From positions 1 to 34,651 of the forward strand of contig PKCN01000287.1 of assembly GCA_002862205.1 (NCBI GenBank): a stretch of DNA of 34,651 nt. Reading direction: 5' to 3'. Below, piece after piece: positions 25,726 through 34,620 of the stretch (position 1 is its first letter; every line of letters starts with the position of its first letter). The translations under genes and the position numbers were made by a program. The notes beneath the pieces are model-generated. The model had not been told where the DNA came from. It worked only from the letters and a program-made list of their open reading frames with translations, and searched no databases. Origin of the DNA: Planctomycetaceae bacterium (GTDB lineage Bacteria; Planctomycetota; Planctomycetia; Pirellulales; Pirellulaceae).

Positions 25726-27411
25726 CTACTTTGTGTCGCTGGGGCGACTGCGATCGATATCGTTCTTCATGGGCGGTGCGTTCACGCTCTGGCCAATGGT
25801 ATACGCCAACCGCCCCATCATGCCAAAGTAGGTGAATGTGGTGAAGATGCTGAGCGAGATCGCGGCCACAATCCCAATGCTGGATGCTATCGACCAAGCC
25901 GCCGCGATGAACAGGAACAGCCCCGCAAAAAGTAAACCGGATGAAAAGTAGAATCCGGCCCACTCTTCCTGGCACTTCGAAACACTTCGGGCCAGTTCCG
26001 GTGAGAAGGGCGTGAGCACGCTGCCCATGTCAAGCATCGATAGCAAAATGAAAGGTAGCAGCAGGTAGATTGCGACCATCACCAGAAACACCCCCAGAAG
26101 ACCTGTGCAATTTGTGATGTAGCAAATCGTCCACATGGGAATGGCAACCAGTCCCGTTGCACCTAAGACGAGAACCAATTGGTCAAGCCATTGGAAAATA
26201 TCCAGACTTGGCCACTCTTCTACATGATCATTGTCATTGGCAACTGATAACAGGATGGCGAACGCACAACTCACAGTGACTGCTCCCAGCAGCAGGCCGC
26301 CAACCATCATTCCAACGGCCAACAACAACTGCACTGATGTTTCACCGACAGAGAGCAACAAGGCGGTTGGGATAGCAGCAGCCACCGAAATCACGACCCA
26401 ATGCATGAGCACACTGGGATCTCTGAAAATACCAAACACGTTCTTGAGCCACTCAACAACATTTGGAGTGTCTTCATAGATGGGGGCTGATGTCTCCTCC
26501 TCCTCACGCGAGGCCTCGGCGAGTAATTCATCGGCAGATTTTCTAAAGGGGTCGTTTGTGTCCCTTGCGCCCGTACCACCTTGTCCAAGACTGAATGTTT
26601 CCGCATTTGTGATATCAATCTCCGGCTTCTTCCGGACCTTGGGGGGCTGCGGAATGATGATCTCGGAGTAGCAGTCGCTGCATTTGGTCGTCTTTCCAGA
26701 TTGGGTGGCCTTCGCGTACATGATGGTTCCGCATGTCTTGCATTTCACACGGAAATCAGATTCGTATTCGGTGGAAACGGCTTGCGGATCAGTGGTTGGA
26801 TTGGATGCAGGTCCACCACTGGCTGTGGTAGCAGCCCCCAATGATTTTATCGCATCAAGTGCGTTGGATTTGACAGGTTGTTGAGCAGGTGAGGCTTGGT
26901 TCAAAGCGTCAGTGAACTGGGAAAGCAGTTCTTCTTCTGCAGGGGAAATATTGGGTCCGGATTGGTTTTCATTCAGTGGCAATCCATCCGTTCCGATTGC
27001 CGGGCTTTTCGATGCAGAAGCATCGGGGATTGATATCGGAGGCAGCGAGGTCTCAGAAAAAAAAGATTCGTCATCATCACCGGGCGGCGGACCATCAGCA
27101 GGTCGCGTCGTTGATGTGGGGATCGGTGGGATTGTTGGTGTTTTTTTGGTGGCGCTGCCTGGTGATTTTGGTTTGTCAGGTTGGGGGGGCACGTCCACCG
27201 TTGAGGATGGGACCAGCGGAGCCGGCGTGTCGTCCAACGTCAACCAATCATCTTCATCTGCTTCAGTGCTGGTGTCGGTCGAGATTCCCGGCGCAAGAAA
27301 ACTCTGCTCGCAGTGGGGGCAATTGACGCGTTTGCCCGCCGCATTGTCAGAAATGGACACTGAGCCATTGCATCGGGGGCATTGAAGCGATTTCGGCACG
27401 GCGATCCCCAA
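25726..27411 (-). CDS. double zinc-ribbon, multi-pass membrane protein
   Basis: The 561-aa protein begins with a zinc ribbon (Cys11-x2-Cys14, Cys31-x2-Cys34, LQCPRCNGSVSISDNAAGKRVNCPHC), continues with a long acidic/Pro/Ser/Thr linker (about 45-215), a second ribbon (Cys224-x2-Cys227, Cys244-x2-Cys247, VKCKTCGTIMYAKATQSGKTTKCSDC), another charged linker, then about six membrane helices (337-540). MJ0042-type ribbons fused to membrane domains are frequent in planctomycetes; function is unknown. The start is the TTG at 27411; a GTG at 27399 is equally possible and keeps both ribbons. It lies downstream of the sulfatase fusion on the same strand with a 200-bp gap. Cytoplasmic sensing of metal or partner proteins is only a guess. 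Confidence 0.82.
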   Translation of the reverse strand: MGIAVPKSLQCPRCNGSVSISDNAAGKRVNCPHCEQSFLAPGISTDTSTEADEDDWLTLDDTPAPLVPSSTVDVPPQPDKPKSPGSATKKTPTIPPIPTSTTRPADGPPPGDDDESFFSETSLPPISIPDASASKSPAIGTDGLPLNENQSGPNISPAEEELLSQFTDALNQASPAQQPVKSNALDAIKSLGAATTASGGPASNPTTDPQAVSTEYESDFRVKCKTCGTIMYAKATQSGKTTKCSDCYSEIIIPQPPKVRKKPEIDITNAETFSLGQGGTGARDTNDPFRKSADELLAEASREEEETSAPIYEDTPNVVEWLKNVFGIFRDPSVLMHWVVISVAAAIPTALLLSVGETSVQLLLAVGMMVGGLLLGAVTVSCAFAILLSVANDNDHVEEWPSLDIFQWLDQLVLVLGATGLVAIPMWTICYITNCTGLLGVFLVMVAIYLLLPFILLSMLDMGSVLTPFSPELARSVSKCQEEWAGFYFSSGLLFAGLFLFIAAAWSIASSIGIVAAISLSIFTTFTYFGMMGRLAYTIGQSVNAPPMKNDIDRSRPSDTK

Positions 27412-27612
27412 GACACATGTCAGAATCGTGACAGGATAAGACTTACAGCAAGCTTATTCTATCCAACAACTCGATGATGACAGCAGTCGCCAGCTGGATG
27501 ATCGAAAAATTTTTTCCATCATGACTGATCTGAACGCTCAAGATGGTTGTTTGGCAGTGATGTGTACAAAATTTTGTGGCTTCGCCTGTCGTAGCGATTT
27601 TTTTCCGTTTGC

Positions 27613-29811
27613 CTAACGAGTGTGATGCCGGAGAAAATTTTCCATCTCCCACATTGTCCAATGGAAATATTGGTTGTCTTCTCGCCCATAATTGAAGAAT
27701 CCATGGCCAGCTTCAGGGTATTCGATGAATTGGGATTCACCACCAACGGCGGCAAGCCGTTTTTGAAAATCGCGAATCAGTGCAGGAGTGATCAGTGTAT
27801 CTTTGGCACCGCTGAGTATGAGCATGGGCGGCAGACCTGCCCGCACATGGTGAGCTGGTGAGAAGTCTCGAGGTTCGATGTTAGCTTGTAAGCACTTTTT
27901 TCGGCCACTCGACCAGCCATCAACCAAGTCAATCACCGGGTTGAACAGAATCAGGCCGGCTGGTTCCGGTTCTTCGAAACCGTTGCCGGCAGTGTCAATT
28001 GTTCTTAGCGCCAACGAAAGGTGACCCCCGGCTGATCCTCCGGAAAGGAAAATCTGGCTCTTGTCGATGTGATGCTGATTTGCATGTTTGATGATCCATT
28101 GATAGGCCAGCCTGACATCATTGAGTGTGTCTTGCGGAGTCAGGTTCTTTCCAGGGCTCCGGAAATGAGTGGATATGGTGTTGAACCCACGTCGTTGCAG
28201 ATAGAGACATTGCGGGGCCAGTGAGTCCGGCTTGCCCCCCCAGCCGCCACCATGAATGAAAAAGACGCAGGGGCGTTTTTCATCCTCGGCGATGTCCAGT
28301 GGGTTGAAAATCCACAGACGTTGTTGGGGAATGTTCGAGTCACCATAGGAGAACTCTTTTCCCGTGGCCAGCATGCGGCTGTTCAGTTGGCTTGTTTCCT
28401 GCTTGTCTGCTGGCACGTAAAGCAGGTCAAGTTCCGGCTCACCGTAGGCGTTGACCAAATCAGGTTCCTGAGCATTACCCAGATTGTTGTCAATGAATTC
28501 TGCCAGTTGCTTTTGTGCCTGCTGGTCCGCCTCACTCATTTTCAGTGGATTGACTTCCCGTTCTTCCAGTGGCTTGTCGGTCAGGCGAAACAGGCGGCCA
28601 TTTCGATACAGCTTGTAATCTTTATTGAGTGCAAAGACTTCACGACGAAATCTTTCCTTGTCCCAGCCCGGTCGTGAGTCGTACCAGAAGAATGCGGACT
28701 CGCGTTGGGGACCCGGTTGATCAAACAGGCGATGCGAGAAGCTGATTCCATCGGTCACTGTGTCTTCCGGAAGTTTTGTCCCAGCCAGGTCCATCAGCGT
28801 GGGAAGAAAGTCGGAAGCGTCGACGAGCTCGTGATCAATGCCAGATTTGATTTTTTCGGGCCAGTAAGCGATCAGGGGAACGTGGATGCCTGTTTGCAGT
28901 GAACTTGCTTTTCCACCTTGGATCTGTCTCCCATCCTTCATCCCGGAAACGACTTTGGCATGGGTGCCGTTATCACTGTAGAAAAGTACGATGGTGTTCT
29001 CCAGCAACCCCTTGGTTCGCAGCTTTTCGACCAGCGTGCCAACTGCTGTGTCCATGTATTGAATCATGTCCACGATGTACTCGGGGGCTTCGACTTGCTC
29101 ATTGTCGGGATCCCATCCGGGTGTGTCAGGCGTTGGCACGAACGGCCAGTGAGGTAACGCCATCGGATAGTAGGCGAACGTAGGCTGGTTTCTCGTGGAA
29201 TCAAAGAAATCGACAATCTGCTCGACCCATAAGTCTTCGCCGAATTGTCCTTGATAGGTTTTTAGTTTTCCCTCGGACCCGGCGGTCCCTTCGAGCATGG
29301 TTGGATTGGTGTAACGAGATCCTTTGGTTTCGGTGTGGAGTGCATGAAAGAGGGCGTAGCGGTCGAAACCTGCATCCTTGGCGTGCATGCCTGTTCCTCG
29401 TCGATTGGACGCGCCAGGCAGATCAGGGGGGTCATAGGATTGCAGTTGCCATTTGCCAAAAATTCCTGTCGTGTAGCCGGAGTCCTTCAGGTAGTGGCCA
29501 AATGTTTTCTGATCGGGGTCAAGAATGCCGAAGTATTTCCAATTTCGATGGTTGTACTGACCGGTCATGATTTGGACACGTGTGGGAGTGCACAACGGCT
29601 GGGAGTAGGCTCGTGTGAATCGAAGCCCTGCGGCTGCCATTCGATCCAAATTGGGCGTCTCGTAGGAGGTGCCGCCGTAGCAGCCGAGGCCTTCGATCCC
29701 GACATCATCAGCCATGATCAGCAAAATATTGGGGCGTTCCTCTGCCACCAAAGGGGAGCTCAAAAGGACTGAAACCAGGATTGGGATGAGACGGGAAAAA
29801 CGTCGGAACAT
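27613..29811 (-). CDS. secreted sulfatase fused to alpha/beta-hydrolase esterase
   Basis: From ATG 29811 the product is 732 aa with a signal peptide (MFRRFSRLIPILVSVLLSSPLVA). Residues 25-460 form a type I sulfatase: metal-binding DD35-36, formylglycine signature CTPTR at 74-78 followed by GQY, the helix GYTTGIFGKWQL and SDNGTH at 279-284. Residues about 480-732 are a hormone-sensitive-lipase-like esterase: HGGGWGG at 520-526 (oxyanion hole), nucleophile Ser593 in GGSAGG, LSGAKDTLITPA (Asp) and PEAGHGFFN (His). Both halves retain their active residues, so one exported enzyme may remove sulfate and acetyl (or acyl) esters from the same polysaccharide. Planctomycetes carry many sulfatases; the fusion is less usual. 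It diverges from pheT over 162 bp. Confidence 0.93.
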   Translation of the reverse strand: MFRRFSRLIPILVSVLLSSPLVAEERPNILLIMADDVGIEGLGCYGGTSYETPNLDRMAAAGLRFTRAYSQPLCTPTRVQIMTGQYNHRNWKYFGILDPDQKTFGHYLKDSGYTTGIFGKWQLQSYDPPDLPGASNRRGTGMHAKDAGFDRYALFHALHTETKGSRYTNPTMLEGTAGSEGKLKTYQGQFGEDLWVEQIVDFFDSTRNQPTFAYYPMALPHWPFVPTPDTPGWDPDNEQVEAPEYIVDMIQYMDTAVGTLVEKLRTKGLLENTIVLFYSDNGTHAKVVSGMKDGRQIQGGKASSLQTGIHVPLIAYWPEKIKSGIDHELVDASDFLPTLMDLAGTKLPEDTVTDGISFSHRLFDQPGPQRESAFFWYDSRPGWDKERFRREVFALNKDYKLYRNGRLFRLTDKPLEEREVNPLKMSEADQQAQKQLAEFIDNNLGNAQEPDLVNAYGEPELDLLYVPADKQETSQLNSRMLATGKEFSYGDSNIPQQRLWIFNPLDIAEDEKRPCVFFIHGGGWGGKPDSLAPQCLYLQRRGFNTISTHFRSPGKNLTPQDTLNDVRLAYQWIIKHANQHHIDKSQIFLSGGSAGGHLSLALRTIDTAGNGFEEPEPAGLILFNPVIDLVDGWSSGRKKCLQANIEPRDFSPAHHVRAGLPPMLILSGAKDTLITPALIRDFQKRLAAVGGESQFIEYPEAGHGFFNYGREDNQYFHWTMWEMENFLRHHTR

Positions 29812-29973
29812 GGCAGATTCGTGGCGGGAAAACGGGGGATGGGATCTCAAAGCGTATTCTAGCCCAGCCGGTCTTTCACTTCGCCACCGAGTTCCGAGGT
29901 ATTGCGTTTTCCTTGATTTCGATAGATTGTGGCTTGGAATCGTCATTTCTCCCACCAATCGACCCTGTGTTCC

Positions 29974-32037
29974 ATGCTTGTATCCCTCAAATGGCTGACC
30001 AAGTACGTTGGCCTGCCGATGAGCCACGAAGAACTCGCTCAAAGGCTCAGCCTGTCCGGACTCAATCACGAGGGAACGGATCACATCAATGATGATGTGG
30101 TGATCGACCTCGAAGTCACCAGTAATCGAGGTGATTGTTTAGGGCACATTGGTGTGGCTCGTGAAGTAGGTGTTCTGTATGGCCTTCCCACATGTCGACC
30201 TGAGCCAAGCCTGAAGTGTTCTGATCAACAAATCGATTCCCTGCTGACGGTGGAAAACCAGTTCGAACAAGCATGTCCTCGCTACACCGCCCGAGTCATT
30301 CAGGGAGTGCAGGTTGGAAGTAGTCCTGACTGGCTGGTCGAGGCGTTGCAGTCGGTTTTCTGGAAACGCAAACTTGATGGTGCGATCGAACCGTATCAGA
30401 GTATCAATAATGTGGTTGATGCGACCAATTACGTTCTGATGGAGTGTGGTCAGCCTTTGCACGCTTTCGATTATGACAAGGTCGATGGCTCCAGAATCAT
30501 TGTCAGGCCCGGTCACCAGGGCGAAAAAATTGATGCCATTGATCATCGACAATATGAGTTGGATGAGACGACCTGTGTGATTGCTGACGCGACTCGTGCT
30601 TCAGCCGTCGCGGGCGTGATGGGGGGAGCGATTTCAGAAGTCAGTGATGCGACCCGTGATCTGGTGATTGAGTCAGCTGTGTTCACGCCTTTGTCAGTAA
30701 GACGCACCGCAAGAAGGTTAAAGTTGCACAGTCCGTCTTCATACCGATTTGAACGTAAAGTGGATCCCGTTGGCGTTGAGTGGGCAAGTCAACGGGTTTG
30801 CGAAATGATCGTCGATCTTGCTGGTGGCGAGGTCGTTAGTGGGGTCATTGATACTGCAGCAGAAATAAAACCACGTCAGCCAGTTGTCTTACGAGCCAGT
30901 CAGTTGGAGCGAATTCTTGGGATCACGATTGATGCCCAGGAAGTGACTCGAATCCTCGTTGCACTGGGTTGCGAGGCGAAGGCAGGCGAACTCGCATCAG
31001 AGTCAGGGAAATTGTATGTGCCGCCGACCTGGCGGCACGATTTGACACGTGAAGCTGACTTGATTGAGGAGGTTGCACGGATTCATGGTTACGAAAAAAT
31101 TCCTGAGGATGCACCGATCCCGGTAGCGCCAAGTTCAAAACGGGATTTCGATACGGCAATGGAGCGAATTCGCCAAGTGATGACCGCGGCGGGACTCAGT
31201 GAAGCGATGACGCCGAGCATCGTGACTCAAAAACTCGACGAATCCTTGAGCCCATGGACAGACCGACCTGCTTTGGAGAGCGAAACGCCGATGCTCAAGG
31301 GAGCGCGCCGACTTCGGAGAACCTTGTTGCCCAGCTTGATCCAAGGGCGAGCGAAAAATTGGGCCGCTGCCAGTTTGACCGCTGATCTGTTTGAAATTGC
31401 TCACATCTATCTCCCCAGCGAAACTGACAGCGGCCTGCCTGCGGAACAGTATTCGTTGGGCTTGATTGCCGGACGTGACTTTTTTGAATTCAAAGGAGTG
31501 GTGGAAACGTTGTGCCACCGTCTGGGCGTGGAGCACTCCTTGCAGGTCTCAGTGGTGGAACGTGCTGGATTTGTTCCCGGGAAATGTGTTCAGTTGAAAC
31601 TGGGTGAAACCGAGGTCGGCTATCTGGGATCCGTTGATGAGAAGACGCTGAAACAGTGGAAAATATCCGGCCCGGTGGTTGTCGCAGAAATGGACTTGCC
31701 AAAATTACTCGAGAAATCGCAGCTCGTGCCTCAACAGAAGTCTGTCAGTTCCTTCCCTTCGATTCAGCGGGACTTGAATTTTGTAGTGGCTGAATCAGTG
31801 TGTTGGAGCGATATGGAACATGTGGTTCGCGCCGCTGTTGGATCGGAACTTGCCGCAGTGAAGTATCGCGAGACTTATCGGGATGCCAAGAAAGACGGTA
31901 AGGATCGTAAGCGTGTTCTGATGAGTGTGGAATTGCAAAGTCATGAGGCCACTCTGAGCGGACAACAGGCCGATGAACTGGTGGGTCAAGTGATTGGTGC
32001 ATGCCGCGATCAATTGTCTGCCGAATTGCTCTCCTAA
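29974..32037 (+). CDS. pheT: phenylalanyl-tRNA synthetase beta subunit, short form
   Basis: The start is placed at ATG 29974 (MLVSLKWLTKYVGLPMSHEELAQRLSLSGL), the standard N terminus. The 687-aa protein includes LDLEVTSNRGDCLGHIGVARE-like sequence (VVIDLEVTSNRGDCLGHIGVARE), the B3/B4 editing domain (SINNVVDATNYVLMECGQPLHAFD, GVMGG), B5 (YRFERKVDPVGVEWASQR), the catalytic-like core (LKGARRLRRTLLPSLIQGRAKNW) and the C-terminal FDX-ACB anticodon-binding fold (SSFPSIQRDLNFVV). Together with PheS it charges tRNA-Phe. Typical PheT is ~790 aa; here the B2 OB-fold tRNA-binding insert (usually ~110 aa after residue ~40) is absent, since GLNHEGTDHINDD runs straight into VVIDLEVTSNR. pheS is not adjacent. 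A hairpin follows the gene. Confidence 0.95.
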   Translation: MLVSLKWLTKYVGLPMSHEELAQRLSLSGLNHEGTDHINDDVVIDLEVTSNRGDCLGHIGVAREVGVLYGLPTCRPEPSLKCSDQQIDSLLTVENQFEQACPRYTARVIQGVQVGSSPDWLVEALQSVFWKRKLDGAIEPYQSINNVVDATNYVLMECGQPLHAFDYDKVDGSRIIVRPGHQGEKIDAIDHRQYELDETTCVIADATRASAVAGVMGGAISEVSDATRDLVIESAVFTPLSVRRTARRLKLHSPSSYRFERKVDPVGVEWASQRVCEMIVDLAGGEVVSGVIDTAAEIKPRQPVVLRASQLERILGITIDAQEVTRILVALGCEAKAGELASESGKLYVPPTWRHDLTREADLIEEVARIHGYEKIPEDAPIPVAPSSKRDFDTAMERIRQVMTAAGLSEAMTPSIVTQKLDESLSPWTDRPALESETPMLKGARRLRRTLLPSLIQGRAKNWAAASLTADLFEIAHIYLPSETDSGLPAEQYSLGLIAGRDFFEFKGVVETLCHRLGVEHSLQVSVVERAGFVPGKCVQLKLGETEVGYLGSVDEKTLKQWKISGPVVVAEMDLPKLLEKSQLVPQQKSVSSFPSIQRDLNFVVAESVCWSDMEHVVRAAVGSELAAVKYRETYRDAKKDGKDRKRVLMSVELQSHEATLSGQQADELVGQVIGACRDQLSAELLS

Positions 32038-32042
32038 TACAA

Positions 32043-32070
32043 AAACTGGTCGGCATTGGCCGACCAGTTT
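32043..32070. terminator. perfect 12-bp hairpin between convergent pheT and DUF1080 genes
   Basis: AAACTGGTCGGC-ATTG-GCCGACCAGTTT is a perfect 12-bp stem with a 4-nt loop, 6 bp beyond the pheT stop. On the minus strand it is followed by TTTTTG-like sequence, an intrinsic terminator for the DUF1080 gene; on plus it has only the stem's own TTT, so it may act in both directions, stronger on minus. Confidence 0.8.
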
Positions 32071-32104
32071 CATGTTCTTGTTCGCATTGTGTCTGCCGAT
32101 TCAA

Positions 32105-32935
32105 TCAGTCTTCAATCGGTGTTTCTTTTTTGCCATCGCGAATGAACGGTTTGCGGACCTGCTCACCACCGGCGGGTTGGAAGTTCCTGACCCAAATATT
32201 ACGGAAGCCAACTGGATTTCCGTGATCCTGAATCGAGATCGGTCCCGTGGGCGGATGCTGCGTGTAAGCGGGGGGCCGGTTGTAGGGTGTATCTCCTTTG
32301 AGCTCAAAGTGATTCAGAATAAGCACACCGTTGTGAATCGCTGTAATGTACGCGGGAGACACCAGTTTGCCGTCATCATCGAAACGTGGAGCCGTCCAGA
32401 AAATGTCGTAAGTATTCCATTGCCCGGGAGGACGCATTGCATTGACAGCGGGTGGTGTCTGTTTGTAAATAGCGCCCGCTTGTCCATCAAAGTAAGTTGG
32501 GTTGGCATAGGAATCGAGTACCTGGATTTCGTAACGATCCATCAGGAAAATACCGCTGTTGCCGCGACCTTGGCCAGAACCTTTGACGGGGACAGGAGCT
32601 GTCCATTCGACGTGAAGTTGGCAATCACCAAATGACTGTTTGGATATGATTTTCCCTTTTCCGGAATAAGCGACGCCATCTTTGACTTCCCACCGCTCAC
32701 CGTTTTTCCAGTCTTTCAGACTTTCACCATCAAATAAAACAATGGCATCTGAGGGTGGGGCAGAGTCAGTTTTGCCGGGAGTGACGATGCCAGGTTCTTT
32801 CCATTTGATACCGTTGAGGTATTCGCCGGCATTGGCCCAAGTAGTGGCCAAGATGATGCTGGCTGCGATGGCGAGTGCGAGTGGCTGCGAGAATTTAACC
32901 TGACGTTGCCGGGAAGACATCGATTTTTGAGACAT
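32105..32935 (-). CDS. exported DUF1080 (3-keto-disaccharide hydrolase-like) protein
   Basis: The 276-aa product has a signal segment (KFSQPLALAIAASIILATTWANA-GEY). The DUF1080 domain is clear: AIVLFDGESLKDWKNGERWEVKDGVAYSGKGKIISKQSFGDCQLHVEW, GRGNSGIFLMDRYEIQVLDSYAN, AGAIYKQTPPAVNAMRPPGQWNTYDIFW, and PTGPISIQDHGNPVGFRNIWVR near the C terminus. The family is a concanavalin-like fold, some members of which hydrolyse 3-keto-disaccharides; others only bind glycans. It probably acts in the periplasm on polysaccharide-derived sugars. It is convergent with pheT, with a hairpin between them, and has no operon partner in view. Confidence 0.93.
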   Translation of the reverse strand: MSQKSMSSRQRQVKFSQPLALAIAASIILATTWANAGEYLNGIKWKEPGIVTPGKTDSAPPSDAIVLFDGESLKDWKNGERWEVKDGVAYSGKGKIISKQSFGDCQLHVEWTAPVPVKGSGQGRGNSGIFLMDRYEIQVLDSYANPTYFDGQAGAIYKQTPPAVNAMRPPGQWNTYDIFWTAPRFDDDGKLVSPAYITAIHNGVLILNHFELKGDTPYNRPPAYTQHPPTGPISIQDHGNPVGFRNIWVRNFQPAGGEQVRKPFIRDGKKETPIED

Positions 32936-33201
32936 GGGTTGCTATCAGAGAGAGGAATGGGGGAAGCTGTTTCCGTCCCCAAGACGGAAATTTTGCTGAG
33001 GAGAATTATGATTCCTACGCTGGCGGCAATCAATCACGCCGTTTTCGAATCGAGTCAATGAAAGCCACTGGCTTACCACGCAAGCGGTGTTGAGGGCGGA
33101 TCATGAGGCTTGATCGGCAACATGCACTTCTTCATTTGGTGTGATTTTGCCGCCAAAGCCAGCATTGACGCCGAATCAGAAAAACTGCTATTCCACGCAG
33201 T

Positions 33202-34464
33202 ATGGATGTTGTTTCTCTCTGCCGAGTCGCCACAGTCGTTCTCTTGGCTGTTTCCTGCTGCCGCTTTGCGCGCGGACAGGAGTTATTGTCTCCCGGCCTT
33301 CGCGTGGCTGGGCAAGATATTTCGTTGCAACGGGTTCCGGGCAATATCGGAATGGCAGCGACGAAAAAGACCCAGCTCAATCCTGGTGAAACACAGGCTT
33401 GCGTCCTGCTGACCAATGACAACGTCCTGTTTGGTCAGGCACGACAATTGGGTGAGTTTGTCATTGTGACGACGGCAGCGGGCGGGGAAGTTCGCCTGCC
33501 GCGACTCAAAGTTGCTTGCTGGGCCGAGAATATTCGAGACCTCTATCAGTACCGTATTGATCAACGCGGAAAGCCTACTTTACGGCGTCACCTGCGGGAT
33601 GCACGCTGGTGTGTGCATTACGATCTTTACGATTTGGCAGCACGTGAATTGATTGCCGCTCATCGAATCGATCCGGATAATCACGAGGCAAATGCCTTGG
33701 AGAGCCAGTTACGGAATCTTGTCACTCCGCGAGCCGTATCGAAATCAGCTGCTACCAGAATCGGGTCAGGAAAAAATACCAGCTCCGTCGATGAAGGCAC
33801 TGCTGTTGCGCCTGCAGGTTACGACACTGAGGATTCACAAGCGTTTGATATCGATGCCTTCACGATTCGGCGATTTGCAAGTCATATTCAACCGATGCTG
33901 CTCAATCGATGCAGCGTTTGTCACCAGACGACGGTCAGATCTGTCAACAATGAACTTCCCAAACCCAAATGGCACTTGACCGTTCCAAGTGTGGGCTCAA
34001 GAGCATCCGCCTCCATCACTCGCAGTAACCTGCAGGCAATCATTTCCTACATCAATCAAGAATCGCCTGAAACCAGTCCACTCCTGGTGCTGGCCACGAC
34101 ACCGCATGGTGGCAGTCCTGCTGCGCTCAGTCAACGCAATACAAAAGCAATTCAATCACTTGGCCAGTGGGTGATGATGGCGGCAGCCAGTCTTGAAAAT
34201 GGTCAATCGATGAACGATGAAAAACGTGGTGAATCCGCAGGGAACAATCAAGACCAGGATAGTTCCAGTGCTCCAGACGTTTCTACCTTGCACAGAGCAT
34301 TGGAGCAGAGCGAGGGTCAATCCGCACCAGAATCGGTGGTGCTACCTGTCCAAGCTGCTATCGATCATGGGGCCAAATCAGGCCCACATCGCTTGCCACC
34401 TGTGTCGAATCCCTTCGATCCGGATCTTTTTAATCGCCGTTTTCATGCGGCAAAGTCAGACTGA
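33202..34464 (+). CDS. exported single-heme cytochrome c-like protein
   Basis: The 420-aa protein has a signal peptide (MDVVSLCRVATVVLLAVSCCRFARG-QEL). Residues ~45-175 form a domain with a beta-rich part (ETQACVLLTNDNVLFGQARQLGEFVIVTTAAGGEVRLPRLKVACW) then a helical TPR-like stretch (YDLAARELIAAHRIDPDNHEANALESQLRNL). Residues ~215-330 look like a planctomycete cytochrome c domain, with the heme motif Cys237-Ser-Val-Cys240-His241 in HIQPMLLNRCSVCHQTT. The C-terminal ~90 residues are low-complexity Ser/Gln/Glu-rich and end in NPFDPDLFNRRF. It may carry one covalent heme and take part in electron transfer outside the cytoplasmic membrane; no methionine axial ligand could be fixed with confidence. 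Confidence 0.8.
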   Translation: MDVVSLCRVATVVLLAVSCCRFARGQELLSPGLRVAGQDISLQRVPGNIGMAATKKTQLNPGETQACVLLTNDNVLFGQARQLGEFVIVTTAAGGEVRLPRLKVACWAENIRDLYQYRIDQRGKPTLRRHLRDARWCVHYDLYDLAARELIAAHRIDPDNHEANALESQLRNLVTPRAVSKSAATRIGSGKNTSSVDEGTAVAPAGYDTEDSQAFDIDAFTIRRFASHIQPMLLNRCSVCHQTTVRSVNNELPKPKWHLTVPSVGSRASASITRSNLQAIISYINQESPETSPLLVLATTPHGGSPAALSQRNTKAIQSLGQWVMMAAASLENGQSMNDEKRGESAGNNQDQDSSSAPDVSTLHRALEQSEGQSAPESVVLPVQAAIDHGAKSGPHRLPPVSNPFDPDLFNRRFHAAKSD

Positions 34465-34620
34465 TTCGTGCTCGTGGTACGGTCACTCGCGTTCTCTCTG
34501 CGTACCATGCGCTGTTGAATTCAAAACCGAATTCAACACTCCTTAAACGCTGAATCTTGATCTGCTTCGGGCTCGTTGCTGGCTATCTGAGTCGTCAGTG
34601 CATTGTCGTGTGGTTTCTGC

